This document shows positions 9,608 to 17,872 of a stretch of DNA of 64,000 nt, piece by piece; position 1 is the stretch's first letter, and each line of letters opens with the position of its first letter. The stretch comes from G963422745 sp963422745. Lineage in GTDB: Bacteria; Actinomycetota; Acidimicrobiia; Acidimicrobiales; Aldehydirespiratoraceae. Location of the stretch: positions 3,162,001-3,226,000 of the forward strand of contig OY730477.1 in assembly GCA_963422745.1 (NCBI GenBank), in the 5' to 3' direction. A program made the position numbers and the translations under genes. A model generated the notes under the pieces. That model saw only the letters and a list, made by a program, of their open reading frames with translations, made no database searches and had not been told where the DNA came from.

Positions 9608-10918
9608 TTAGGGTATCTTTACATCGGCGTAGTTGGATCCGGTTCCCCAGCTCCCTGAAGTTCCTCTTCTGTCGACGGCCTTGACCCGATAGTAATACTC
9701 AACACCCGGGCTTAACCCTGAAACAGGATCCCTGAATACTGTAGAGCCGCTGGTTTTACCGATCTGCTGGTACTCATCGCCCTCAACGGCCGCCCGACGA
9801 TACAGCAAATATCGTGCAGGGTGCCCCAACGGAGCCGTCCAAGAAACCACCACAGAACCACCGTCAAGCACCGCCGACAAACCACTTGGCGGCGGCGTGT
9901 AAATCGCAGCGGCGTAATTCGAACCCGATCCCCAGCTAAGGCCTGCGCGTCCATACTTGTTGATGGCCTTGACCCGATAGTAATACTCAACACCCGGCGT
10001 CAACCCCGAAACAGGATCCCTGTAAACGGGACCACCGGCTCTTGCAATCTGCTCATACTCACTGCCCTTGACAGCCGCCCGACGATACACAAAATACTTC
10101 CTCGCATCCCCATACGGACGTTTCCAAGTCACCCGTACTGAACCATCATCAACTACCGCCGACACAACAACCGGTGCTGGCATCCTCAAAGAAGCATAAT
10201 TCGAACCCGACCCCCAACCACCTACACGCCCTTTACGGTCAACATATTTGACCCGATAGAAATATTCGTCACCCGGCGTCAAATCAGAGGCAATACTAGC
10301 ATGGGAATGGGTTACAGAAGAGTCATTTGTTGGGGAATGATGAACTTCTTTGTACTTAGTTCCCTTGACCGCCGTCCTACGTAACAAGAGGAATCCTGCT
10401 GGTGATTCTCCAAATCTCGGCGGGTGACCCAACGGAGCCGTCCAAGTCACCACCACCCAAACACCATTGAGATCACCTCTGAGCACCGCCGACACAACAA
10501 CCGGTGCTGGTGTGGTCAAAGAGGCGTAATTAGAAGCCGGCCCCCAACCACCTACACGCCCTTTACGGTCAACGGTTTTGACCCGATAATAGTACTCAAT
10601 ACCCGGCGTCAACCTCGAAACACGGTCCCTGTAAACAGTAGAGCCGGTTATACCGATCTGCTGGTACTCATCATCTTTGACCGCCTCCCGACGATACACC
10701 TGATATGTGACCGCACCCCCAGCCGGAGCCGTCCAAGAGACCACCGCAACGTCATCATCAAGCACCGCAGACAAATTACCCGGATAACTCTCAGAGTCAG
10801 CCTGCGCAGCCCCCGCAGCAGCAACCGACACCGACAACAACCACAACACAACCAACACTGCACCAACAAACCAACAAAATACCACCATCGGCCACCGCCC
10901 CCACACAGACCGCATCAC
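9608..10918 (-). CDS. Secreted FN3-repeat protein, array copy 2 (four FN3 domains)
   Basis: 436 aa, intact. It starts MMRSVWGRWPMVVFCW at an ATGATG preceded by an AGAGGGGGACAAGTT ribosome site. The signal peptide ends near AAQA (residue 40) and is followed by four FN3 domains parallel to those of copy 1. Copies 1 and 2 are closest to each other: both have PVVVSAVVDD as the third domain and the linker YRVKAINKYGRAGL before the fourth. This gene is divergent from the intact dtxR gene with about 190 bases between the two starts, the best-preserved FN3/dtxR promoter region in the array. Function unknown; secreted. Confidence 0.85.
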   Translation of the reverse strand: MMRSVWGRWPMVVFCWFVGAVLVVLWLLSVSVAAAGAAQADSESYPGNLSAVLDDDVAVVSWTAPAGGAVTYQVYRREAVKDDEYQQIGITGSTVYRDRVSRLTPGIEYYYRVKTVDRKGRVGGWGPASNYASLTTPAPVVVSAVLRGDLNGVWVVVTWTAPLGHPPRFGESPAGFLLLRRTAVKGTKYKEVHHSPTNDSSVTHSHASIASDLTPGDEYFYRVKYVDRKGRVGGWGSGSNYASLRMPAPVVVSAVVDDGSVRVTWKRPYGDARKYFVYRRAAVKGSEYEQIARAGGPVYRDPVSGLTPGVEYYYRVKAINKYGRAGLSWGSGSNYAAAIYTPPPSGLSAVLDGGSVVVSWTAPLGHPARYLLYRRAAVEGDEYQQIGKTSGSTVFRDPVSGLSPGVEYYYRVKAVDRRGTSGSWGTGSNYADVKIP

Positions 10919-10958
10919 AACTTGTCCCCCTCTTTAGTTCCCGGCTACGAGAACAAGA

Positions 10959-10964
10959 AATCTA
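10959..10964 (-). promoter_or_regulatory. Predicted -10 element of FN3 copy 2
   Basis: TAGATT on the minus strand, 41 bases from the start, in the same position as in the other copies. It lies in the divergent region shared with the intact dtxR gene, so both transcripts could be controlled from the same 190 bases. Confidence 0.45.
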
Positions 10965-11095
10965 GCCACCGTCCAGCCAAGCACGCCAAACACACTTGAT
11001 CGGCCTCCGATTCAACCCCAGAGAATCACATCGTAAACTTGGGGTTCGGCGTTGCGTGTCACTTGACCGAACGGACGGCAAAGTGTCGCAACGGC

Positions 11096-11101
11096 TAGAC
11101 T
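11096..11101 (+). promoter_or_regulatory. Predicted -10 element of dtxR, giving a leaderless transcript
   Basis: TAGACT ends seven bases before the GTG at 11108, the spacing expected when transcription begins at the first base of the start codon. No Shine-Dalgarno is present. The same box with GTGAACGTGTCAC is retained as TAGGCA in the eroded copies at 17643 and 23269. Leaderless mRNAs are common in actinobacteria. Confidence 0.45.
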
Positions 11102-11107
11102 GTGAAC

Positions 11108-11818
11108 GTGTCACAAGAGTATGAGTCGCCGGAGTGGCATCCCGCTTTCGAGGAGTACTGTGAAGCGATCTACGAACTCGGCGAGGACGAACTTGATGTG
11201 ATCCAGGCCCGGATCGCAGACCGGCTCCGGATCAGTCGGCCTGCGGTGTCCGAGATGGTCAAACGAATGGACGCCGAGGGTCTGGTCAACACCGACGATC
11301 GCCAGATCAGGCTCACCGAAGCCGGTATGCACCTTGCCGAGACGGTCGTTCGACGCCACCGCCTCGCCGAGTGCTTTCTCACCGAGATCCTGGGACTCTC
11401 CTGGGCTGACGCCCATCAAGAGGCGGGCAAATGGGAGCACGTGATCTCGCCGCTTGTTGAGCGAGCGATGATGACACGACTCGGCCAGCCGACCGCATGT
11501 CCGCACGGCAACCCGATTCCGGGCACCAACTACGTGGCACCCCCTGCCCTGGTCCCTCTGGGCACACTTGGCGTTAACACCGATTTCACCGTTCACCGGA
11601 TCCCCGAAGAACTCGAATTCACCGACGGAATGCTTGACTTCCTGGAACGGTCCTCAATCACCCCAGGAACACGCGGAAAAGTCATCGAGTCGGCCCCCGA
11701 CGGCACCACAACACTAACCATCAACGAGGTACCCGTTGGGGTCGGAGAGTTCGCAGCAGCACGGATCCTCGTCTCACCGGACCAACACACCGAGCAAAGC
11801 ACCACAGCAAACCCATAA
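11108..11818 (+). CDS. DtxR/MntR-family metal-dependent transcriptional regulator, only intact copy
   Basis: 236 aa from GTG 11108; GTG 11102 is an alternative. The N-terminal winged helix includes IADRLRISRPAVSEMVKRM. The dimerisation and metal domain includes RRHRLAE and EAGKWEHVIS. The C-terminal SH3-like domain starts near TDFTVHRIPEE. By comparison with DtxR/IdeR, ancillary-site ligands His79, Glu83 and His98 have counterparts (RRHRLAE, DAHQEA), as do Glu105 and His106 (WEH). The Cys102 position is Gly, and the Met10 position is Glu (FEEYCEAIYEL), closer to Asp8 of MntR, so metal preference is uncertain. It sits inside the FN3 array, divergent from copy 2 and convergent with copy 3. Expected role: iron or manganese repressor of nearby uptake genes. 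Confidence 0.85.
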   Translation: MSQEYESPEWHPAFEEYCEAIYELGEDELDVIQARIADRLRISRPAVSEMVKRMDAEGLVNTDDRQIRLTEAGMHLAETVVRRHRLAECFLTEILGLSWADAHQEAGKWEHVISPLVERAMMTRLGQPTACPHGNPIPGTNYVAPPALVPLGTLGVNTDFTVHRIPEELEFTDGMLDFLERSSITPGTRGKVIESAPDGTTTLTINEVPVGVGEFAAARILVSPDQHTEQSTTANP

Positions 11819-11974
11819 TCTACGCACCAAGCCTTTCACGCAACAAGGCACAGCGCTAACTGTGATCAAAGGCTAACTCTGATCAAGGCGGCGGATCACC
11901 ACCCCGGTGGCATCTCCCTCGCGTCTGCGTCAGCCCTGACCGGGGCATCTTGACACTCCCTCTTCCCGGCTGCA
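11819..11974. other. fbpB-tail fossil and FN3 stop-region duplication
   Basis: Between the intact dtxR and FN3 copy 3. It contains two short copies of the CTAACTGTGATCAA element found at the stop of the real fbpB (near 30798). Next comes GGCGGCGGATCACCACC, the antisense of the last FbpB codons (VVVIRRLDHS). A partial duplication of the FN3 3' terminus (ACCGGGGCATCTTGACA) lies near 11940. Confidence 0.55.
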
Positions 11975-13279
11975 TCAACCGGACCGGGGCATCTTGACAT
12001 CGGCGTAGTTGGAGCCGGATCCCCAGCTCCCTGAAGCTCCTTTTCTGTCGACGGCCTTGACCCGATAGTAATACACAACACCCGGCGACAACCCCGAAAT
12101 GCTATCCCTGTAAACGGTAGAGCCACGGGTTGTGCCGATCTGCTCGTACCCATCGCCCTTAACCGCCGCCCGACGATACACCTCATATCTTGCCGGGTGT
12201 CCCGGAGGAGCCGTCCAAGAAACCACCACAGAACCAGCACTCAGCACCGCAGACAAGCCACTTGGCGGCGGAGTATATATCGCAGCGGCATAATTCGAAC
12301 GCGATCCCCAACCACCTAGGTATTGGTAATGGTTAACGGCTTTGACCCGATAGTAATACTCAACACCCGGCGTCAACCCTGAAACAGGATCCCTGTAAAT
12401 TGTACGGTGAACATTAGCACCGCTGGTTGTACCGATGCGTTCATACTCACTGCCCTTAACCGCTGCCCGACGATACACCACATATCTTGTCGAAGGCCCA
12501 ATCGGAGCCGTCCAAGAAACCTCCACCGAATCATAATACTTGTTGAACACTGCCGACAATACACGTGGTGCTGGGATGGTCAAAGCGGCGTAATTCGAAC
12601 CCGATCCCCAACCACCTCGACGTCCTTTACTGTCAACGGCGCTGATCCGATAGTAATACTCAACCCCCGACTTAAGTTGCTCGACATGGGGCCCACCCGA
12701 GATAACCGTACTACCTGGCAGAAAACTATCTGGCGGATTGGATTCTTTGTAATCTATTGGCTGGTACTTGTCGCCCTTGATCGCCTCCCGCTGATACACC
12801 TCATATTTGTTCGCATCCCCAGTCGGAACCGTCCAAGAAAACACCAAATAATTCTTGTGATCGATCGTTGCCGACAAACCACTTGGTGCCGGGGTGGTCA
12901 CAGCGGCGTAATTCGAACCCGATCCCCAACTACCTACGCGCTCCGCACTGTCAACGGCCTTCACCCGATAGTAATACTCAAAACCCGGCGTCAACCCCGA
13001 AACATGGTCCCTGAAAACAGTAGAACTGGTTTTACCAATCCGTTCATACCCATCGCCCTCGAGCGCCACCCGACGATACACCTCATATTCTTTCACATCC
13101 CCAAGCGGAGCTGTCCAAGAAAACACCACAACATCATCATCAAGCACCGCCGACAAATTACCCGGAGCACTCTCAGAGTCAGCCGACGCAGCCCCCGCAG
13201 CAGCAACCAACACCAACACTGCACCAGCCAGCCAACAAAACACCACCATCGGCCAACGCCCCCACACAGACCGAATCAC
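11975..13279 (-). CDS. Secreted FN3-repeat protein, array copy 3 (four FN3 domains)
   Basis: 434 aa from the GTG at 13279 (MIRSVWGRWPMVVF). The signal peptide is the short allele, lacking the VLWLLS-like stretch, and ends near AASA. Four FN3 domains follow. The third is the PRVLSAVFNKYYDSVEV type, unlike copies 1 and 2, and the second has a longer C-D loop with QPIDYKESNPPDSFLPG. The last domain is nearly identical in type to those of the other copies. The reading frame is intact. The leader contains two copies of the 17-base element amplified in copy 9. Confidence 0.85.
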   Translation of the reverse strand: MIRSVWGRWPMVVFCWLAGAVLVLVAAAGAASADSESAPGNLSAVLDDDVVVFSWTAPLGDVKEYEVYRRVALEGDGYERIGKTSSTVFRDHVSGLTPGFEYYYRVKAVDSAERVGSWGSGSNYAAVTTPAPSGLSATIDHKNYLVFSWTVPTGDANKYEVYQREAIKGDKYQPIDYKESNPPDSFLPGSTVISGGPHVEQLKSGVEYYYRISAVDSKGRRGGWGSGSNYAALTIPAPRVLSAVFNKYYDSVEVSWTAPIGPSTRYVVYRRAAVKGSEYERIGTTSGANVHRTIYRDPVSGLTPGVEYYYRVKAVNHYQYLGGWGSRSNYAAAIYTPPPSGLSAVLSAGSVVVSWTAPPGHPARYEVYRRAAVKGDGYEQIGTTRGSTVYRDSISGLSPGVVYYYRVKAVDRKGASGSWGSGSNYADVKMPRSG

Positions 13280-13334
13280 AACTTGTCCCCCTCTTTAGTT
13301 CCCGGCTCTCTAGTTCCCGGATCTTGTAAGCAAG

Positions 13335-13340
13335 ATCTTA
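13335..13340 (-). promoter_or_regulatory. Predicted -10 element of FN3 copy 3
   Basis: TAAGAT on the minus strand, about 56 bases before the start, some 15 bases further than in most copies. The extra distance comes from a second TAGTTCCCGG-containing leader unit. A TTGTGT lies 18 bases upstream as a candidate -35. Confidence 0.45.
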
Positions 13341-13474
13341 GCCACCATCCAACCAAAACACACAACACCCTCCTTGATCAGCCTCCGACTTCAAACCCAG
13401 ACAACGGGTGATGATGACACGGTGATCATCCACCCCAAACGCGGGCATAGTCCGACTTCAAACCCAGACAGCGG

Positions 13475-13846
13475 GAGATGATGACACGACTCGGCCAGCC
13501 GACCGCGTGTCCGCATGGCAACCCGATTCCGGGCACCAATTAACTGGTACCACCTGCCTTTGCCCCTCTCCGCACACTTATCCCTCTCGACACACTTGGC
13601 GTCAACACCGATTTCACGGTTCACCGGATCCCCGAAGAACTCGAATTCACCGATGGAATGCTTGACTTCCTGGAACGCTCCTCAATCACCCCAAGAACAC
13701 GCGGAAAAGTCATCGAATCAGCCCCCGACGGCACCACAACACCAACCATCGACGAAGCACCCGTTGGGGTCGGAGAGTTCGCAGCAGCACGGACCCTCGT
13801 CTCACCGGACCAACACACCGAACAAAGCACCACAACAAACCCATAA
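13475..13846 (+). pseudogene. dtxR remnant 2 (C-terminal half)
   Basis: Matches the intact regulator from about the codons ERAMMTRLGQ to the stop. A premature stop follows PIPGTN (TAA near 13541) and an insertion disrupts the start of the SH3-like domain. From 13658 the frame is open again (LDFLERSSITPRTRGKV...). Upstream, a segment with GATGATGACACG is present twice (13400s and 13470s), a tandem duplication at the deletion junction. No helix-turn-helix remains, so it cannot be a functional repressor. Confidence 0.7.
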
Positions 13847-13889
13847 TCTGCGCAGCAATGCCCTCTCGCAACTAGGCACCCTCAAACTA

Positions 13890-13911
13890 CGATCACAGTG
13901 AGCTGTGATCG
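13890..13911. terminator. Inverted repeat between convergent dtxR remnant and FN3 copy 4
   Basis: Nine-base arms CGATCACAG and CTGTGATCG around a TGAG loop, with no T tract. Its place between convergent units suggests a bidirectional terminator, or a structure protecting 3' ends. The same element with eight-base arms recurs at 17803-17822. Confidence 0.4.
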
Positions 13912-13989
13912 AGGCGACAGATCACCACCCCGGTGGCATCTCCCTCGCGTCTGCGTCAGCCGGACCGGGGTATCTCCTAGCAGTCTGCG

Positions 13990-15606
13990 TCAGCGGGATC
14001 GGGGTATCTTGACATCGGCGTAGTTGGACCCGGGTCCCCACGTCCCTGAAGATCCTCTTCGATCAACGGCCTTGACCCTATAGTAATACTCAACACCCGG
14101 GCTCAACCTCGAAACAGGATCCCTAAGAACAGTAGAGCCGCTGGTTGTACCAATCTGCTCGTACCCATCGCCCTCAACGGCTGCCCGGCGATACACCGCA
14201 TATCCTGCCGGGTGCCCTGGCGGAGCCGTCCAAGAAACCACCACAGAACCAGCACCAAGCACTGCCGACAAACCACTAGGCGGCGGGGTATAAATCGCAG
14301 CGGCATAATTCGAGCCCGATCCCCAACTCCCTAAGAGTTCATAATGGTTAACGGCCTTGATCCGATAGTAGTACTCAACACCCGGCGTCAACCCCGAAAC
14401 AGGATCCCTAAAAACAGTACGGTGAACATTATCACCGCTGGTTGTACCGATCAGCTGATACTCAGTGCCCTTAACCGCAGCTCGACGATACACCTCATAT
14501 CTTGCCGAAATCGCAATCGGAGCCGTCCAAGAAACCTCCACGGAATCATAATACTTGTTGAACACCGCCGACAAAACACGTGGTGCTGGGATAGTCACAG
14601 CGGCGTAATTAGAACCTGATCCCCAACCACCCACACGCCCCATACTATCAACGGCTCTGACCCGATAGTAATACTCAACACCCGACTTCAATTGACTGGC
14701 ATTGGCCACATAGAAAGTGTCAGGGCCTGACGAGCCTCTGGATAGCACAGAATCAATTCGTTTGTACTTATCGCCCTTGACCGCCTCCCGACGATACACC
14801 GCATATGCTGCCGGGTGACCCTGCGGAGCCGTCCAAGAAACCACCACTTCGCCCTTGTCATTGATCACTGTCGACAAACCACTTGGTGCTGGAGTGGTCA
14901 CAGCGGCGAAATTAGAACCCGATCCCCAACCACGTAAGGATCCTATTCTGTCAACGGCCTTCACCCGATAGTAATACTCAAAACCTGGCGACAACCCCGA
15001 AACACGATCCCTGAAAACAGTAGACGGATCCCTGAAGAGAGTAGAGCTGGTTGTACCAATCTGCTCATATTCGTCGCCCTTGAGCGCCGCCCGACGATAC
15101 ACCACATATCCATTCAAATCCCTAGCTGGAGCCGTCCAAGAAAACACCACATCATCAGCACTCAGCACCGCAGACAACCCACTTGGCGGCGGGACATAAA
15201 TCGCAGTGGCATAATTCGAAAACCATCCCCAACTCCCTAGAGATCCCTCTCTGTTAACAGCCTTAACTCGATAGAAATACTGAACACCCGGCGTCAACCC
15301 CGAAATAGGATCCCTGAAAACAGTAGAGCCGCTGGTTGTACCGATCCGTTCCTGCTCACCGCCCTCGACCGCCGCCCGACGATACACCACATATCCTTTC
15401 ACATCCCCAGCCGGAGCCGTCCAAGAAAACACCACAAAATCATCATCAAGCACCGCAGACAAACCACTCGGAGCATTGTTATGGTCAGGCGTCGCAGGCC
15501 CCGCAGCACCAACCGACACCGATAACAACCACAACACAACCAACACTGCACCAACAAACCAACAAGAAACCACCATCGACCACCGTCCCCACACAGACCG
15601 AATCAC
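13990..15606 (-). CDS. Secreted FN3-repeat protein, array copy 4 (five FN3 domains)
   Basis: 538 aa from GTG 15606 (MIRSVWGRWSMVVSCW), with the long signal-peptide allele. Five FN3 domains are intact: PSGLSAVLDDDF, PSGLSAVLSADD, PSGLSTVINDKGE, PRVLSAVFNKYYDS and PSGLSAVLGAGS types in order. The linker between domains 2 and 3 has an extra SSTLFRDPSTVFRD, a small internal duplication. It is the longest intact copy. The FN3 domain count thus varies between 4 and 5 among intact copies, while the last two domain types and the signal peptide are constant. Confidence 0.85.
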   Translation of the reverse strand: MIRSVWGRWSMVVSCWFVGAVLVVLWLLSVSVGAAGPATPDHNNAPSGLSAVLDDDFVVFSWTAPAGDVKGYVVYRRAAVEGGEQERIGTTSGSTVFRDPISGLTPGVQYFYRVKAVNREGSLGSWGWFSNYATAIYVPPPSGLSAVLSADDVVFSWTAPARDLNGYVVYRRAALKGDEYEQIGTTSSTLFRDPSTVFRDRVSGLSPGFEYYYRVKAVDRIGSLRGWGSGSNFAAVTTPAPSGLSTVINDKGEVVVSWTAPQGHPAAYAVYRREAVKGDKYKRIDSVLSRGSSGPDTFYVANASQLKSGVEYYYRVRAVDSMGRVGGWGSGSNYAAVTIPAPRVLSAVFNKYYDSVEVSWTAPIAISARYEVYRRAAVKGTEYQLIGTTSGDNVHRTVFRDPVSGLTPGVEYYYRIKAVNHYELLGSWGSGSNYAAAIYTPPPSGLSAVLGAGSVVVSWTAPPGHPAGYAVYRRAAVEGDGYEQIGTTSGSTVLRDPVSRLSPGVEYYYRVKAVDRRGSSGTWGPGSNYADVKIPRSR

Positions 15607-15647
15607 AACTTGTCCCCCTCGTTAGTTCCCGGCAACAAGAAGAACAA

Positions 15648-15653
15648 ATCTTA
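15648..15653 (-). promoter_or_regulatory. Predicted -10 element of FN3 copy 4
   Basis: TAAGAT on the minus strand, 42 bases before the start codon, at the conserved array position. Confidence 0.45.
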
Positions 15654-15735
15654 GCCACCGTCCAACCAACACACAAGAGCCCTACCTTGATCGGCCTGCG
15701 ACCTCAAGCTGACACAACCGAATCGCGTAGTTGAA

Positions 15736-15814
15736 GTGAATGAGGCGGGTAAATGGGAGCACGCGATCTCACCGGACCAGCGCACCGAAGAAAAGCACAC
15801 CAACAAACCTGTAG
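15736..15814 (+). pseudogene. dtxR remnant 3 (internal deletion)
   Basis: Codons for NEAGKWEHAIS run directly into PDQRTEEKHTN, joining the metal-domain segment to the last residues of the regulator. The deletion is flanked in the intact gene by TCTCACCG-like sequence at both ends, suggesting microhomology-mediated loss. No helix-turn-helix or SH3 domain remains. Confidence 0.65.
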
Positions 15815-15934
15815 GCTGCGTATCATCACCTCACCAACAAGGCACCCCGCTAACTTTGATCAAGGCAAATTGTGATCAAGGCGGTAGATCACCACCCGGT
15901 GGGCAGCTCCCTCGTCTACGTCAGCCAGATAGGA

Positions 15935-17449
15935 TCAGGGTATCTTGACTTCGGCGTAGTTATATCCGGTCCCCCAGCTCCCGGAAGCTCCTCTTCTGTC
16001 AACGGCTTTGACCCGATAGTAATACTCAAGACCCGGGCTCAACCCCGAAATAGGATCCCTGAAAACAGTAGAGCCGCTGGTTGTACCGATCTGTTTGTAG
16101 TCAGCGCCCTTAACCGCCGCCCGACGATACACCACATATTCTCTCACATCCCCAGCCGGAGCCGTCCATGAAACCACCACAGAACCAGAACTCACAACCG
16201 CAGACAAACTACTCGGCGGCGGAGTATATATCCCGGCTCCGTAATTTGAACCCGAGCCCCAACCACCTACGCGCCCCATACTGTCAACGGCTTTGACCCT
16301 ATAATAGTACTCAAGACCTGGCGTCAACCCCGAAACATGATCCGTGTAAACAGTAGCACGGGTTGTACCGATCTGTTCGTAGTCACTGCCCTTTACCGCC
16401 GCACGACGATACACCTGATATATCACCGCGCCTCCAAACGGAACTGTCCAATTCACCTCCATCGAACCAGCACTATACCCCGCCGACAATACTCTTGGTG
16501 CTGGAATGGTCAGAGCGGCGTAATTTGAACCCGATCCCCAACTACCTTCGCGCCCCTGACTGTCAACGGCCCTGACCCGATAGTAATATTCAAAACCCGA
16601 CCTCAATACCTCGGCATTACTCCAATAGCTAGACTGTGTAACAGTAATTCGCTTGTACTCATCGCCCTTGATCGCCGCCCGACGATACACCGCATATTCT
16701 TGCACAATCCCAGCCGAAGCCGTCCAAGTCACTCCCACAACATCATCAGCAGTCAGAACTGCTGACAAACCACTTGGGGCTGGGGTAGTCGCAGAGGCGT
16801 AATTCGAACCCGAGCCCCAACCACCTACAAGCCCCTCACTGTCAACAGCCTTCACCCGATAGTAATACTCAAAACCCGGCGACAACCCCGAAACACGATC
16901 CCTGAAAACAGTACCGCCAATAGTACCAATCCGTTCATACCTATCGCCCTTGATCGCCGCCCGACGATACACCGCATATTCTTGCACAATCCCAGCCGAA
17001 GCCGTCCAAGAAACCACAACATCATCAGCAGTCAGAACTGCCGACAAACCACTTGGGGCTGGGGTAGTCGCAGAGGCGTAATTCGAACCCGAGCCCCAAC
17101 CACCTACGAGCCCCTCACTGTCAACAGCCTTCACCCGATAGTAATACTCAAAACCCGGCGACAACCCCGAAACACGATCCCTGAAAACAGTACCGCCAAT
17201 AGTACCAATCTGTTTGTACTCGCTGCCCTTGATCGCCACCCGACGATACACCTGATATGTCACCGCACCGCTAGCCGGAGCTGTCCAAGAAACCACCACA
17301 TCATCAGCACTCACCGCCGCAGACAAATTACCCGGAGCACTCACAGAGTCTGCCGACGCAGCGCCCGCAGCAGCGAACGACACCAGCACTGCACCAACAA
17401 GCCAACAGAACACCACTATCGGCCACCGCCCCCACACAAACCGAATCAC
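15935..17449 (-). CDS. Secreted FN3-repeat protein, array copy 5 (five FN3 domains)
   Basis: 504 aa. I start at GTG 17449 (VIRFVWGRWPIVVFCW), in line with the other copies; an ATG five codons upstream overlaps the ribosome site. The signal peptide is the short allele ending near AASA. Five FN3 domains follow; domains 2 and 3 are near-identical tandem duplicates (both PSGLSAVLTADDVV... then TASAGIVQEYAVYRRAAIKGD). Domain 4 is the PRVLSAGYSAGSMEVNW type. The frame is intact. It shows domain gain inside one gene by local duplication. Confidence 0.85.
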   Translation of the reverse strand: MIRFVWGRWPIVVFCWLVGAVLVSFAAAGAASADSVSAPGNLSAAVSADDVVVSWTAPASGAVTYQVYRRVAIKGSEYKQIGTIGGTVFRDRVSGLSPGFEYYYRVKAVDSEGLVGGWGSGSNYASATTPAPSGLSAVLTADDVVVSWTASAGIVQEYAVYRRAAIKGDRYERIGTIGGTVFRDRVSGLSPGFEYYYRVKAVDSEGLVGGWGSGSNYASATTPAPSGLSAVLTADDVVGVTWTASAGIVQEYAVYRRAAIKGDEYKRITVTQSSYWSNAEVLRSGFEYYYRVRAVDSQGREGSWGSGSNYAALTIPAPRVLSAGYSAGSMEVNWTVPFGGAVIYQVYRRAAVKGSDYEQIGTTRATVYTDHVSGLTPGLEYYYRVKAVDSMGRVGGWGSGSNYGAGIYTPPPSSLSAVVSSGSVVVSWTAPAGDVREYVVYRRAAVKGADYKQIGTTSGSTVFRDPISGLSPGLEYYYRVKAVDRRGASGSWGTGYNYAEVKIP

Positions 17450-17488
17450 AACTGTCCCCCTCATTAGTTCCCGGCTATGAGAAACAAG

Positions 17489-17494
17489 ATCCTA
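17489..17494 (-). promoter_or_regulatory. Predicted -10 element of FN3 copy 5
   Basis: TAGGAT on the minus strand, 40 bases from the start, at the conserved array position. Confidence 0.4.
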
Positions 17495-17642
17495 GCCACC
17501 GTCCAACCAAACGCACAAGAGCCCTACCTTGATCGGCCTCTGACTTCAAGCCCAGAGAAAATAGAATCGTGTGATTGCAGTGAATGCTGTAGCTGAGGTT
17601 CGTGAGCGTCACATGACCGAGGGGGTCGCAATGTGCTAGGCA

Positions 17643-17757
17643 GTGAACGTGTCACGAAACTACGATTCACCGTTGAGCGGCATCACGCTTTTCAAGGAGT
17701 ACTATGAGGCGATCGGATCCTCGTCTCAACTGGACCAGCACACCGGCGAACCCGTAA
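17643..17757 (+). pseudogene. dtxR remnant 4 (N-terminus fused to C-terminus)
   Basis: Retains the start GTGAACGTGTCAC and about 20 N-terminal codons ending near GAGGCGATC, then jumps to GGATCCTCGTCTC, the codons for the last residues, ending in TAA. The helix-turn-helix and metal domains are gone. The upstream promoter region (TGACCGAG, CTAGGCAGTGAACG) survives. The remnant at 23269 carries the same deletion, so the deletion preceded at least one duplication. Confidence 0.7.
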
Positions 17758-17802
17758 ACTGCTCAACCATAGCCCTCTCGCAACTAGGCACCCTCAAACT
17801 AC

Positions 17803-17822
17803 GATCACAGTGAGCTGTGATC
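17803..17822. terminator. Inverted repeat downstream of FN3 copy 6
   Basis: Arms GATCACAG and CTGTGATC around TGAG, the same element as at 13890. It lies between a dtxR remnant and the FN3 3' end. No T tract. Confidence 0.35.
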
Positions 17823-17872
17823 AAAGGCGGCGGATCACCACCCAGGTGGGCGTCTCCTTCTTTCCGTCTGCG

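Noticed and set aside
12407..13411. Long plus-strand open frame opposite FN3 copy 3 (and similar ones opposite the other FN3 copies)
   Set aside because: Arg/Pro/His/Thr-rich shadows of the FN3 genes; the minus-strand frames encode clear FN3 domains and signal peptides with ribosome sites.
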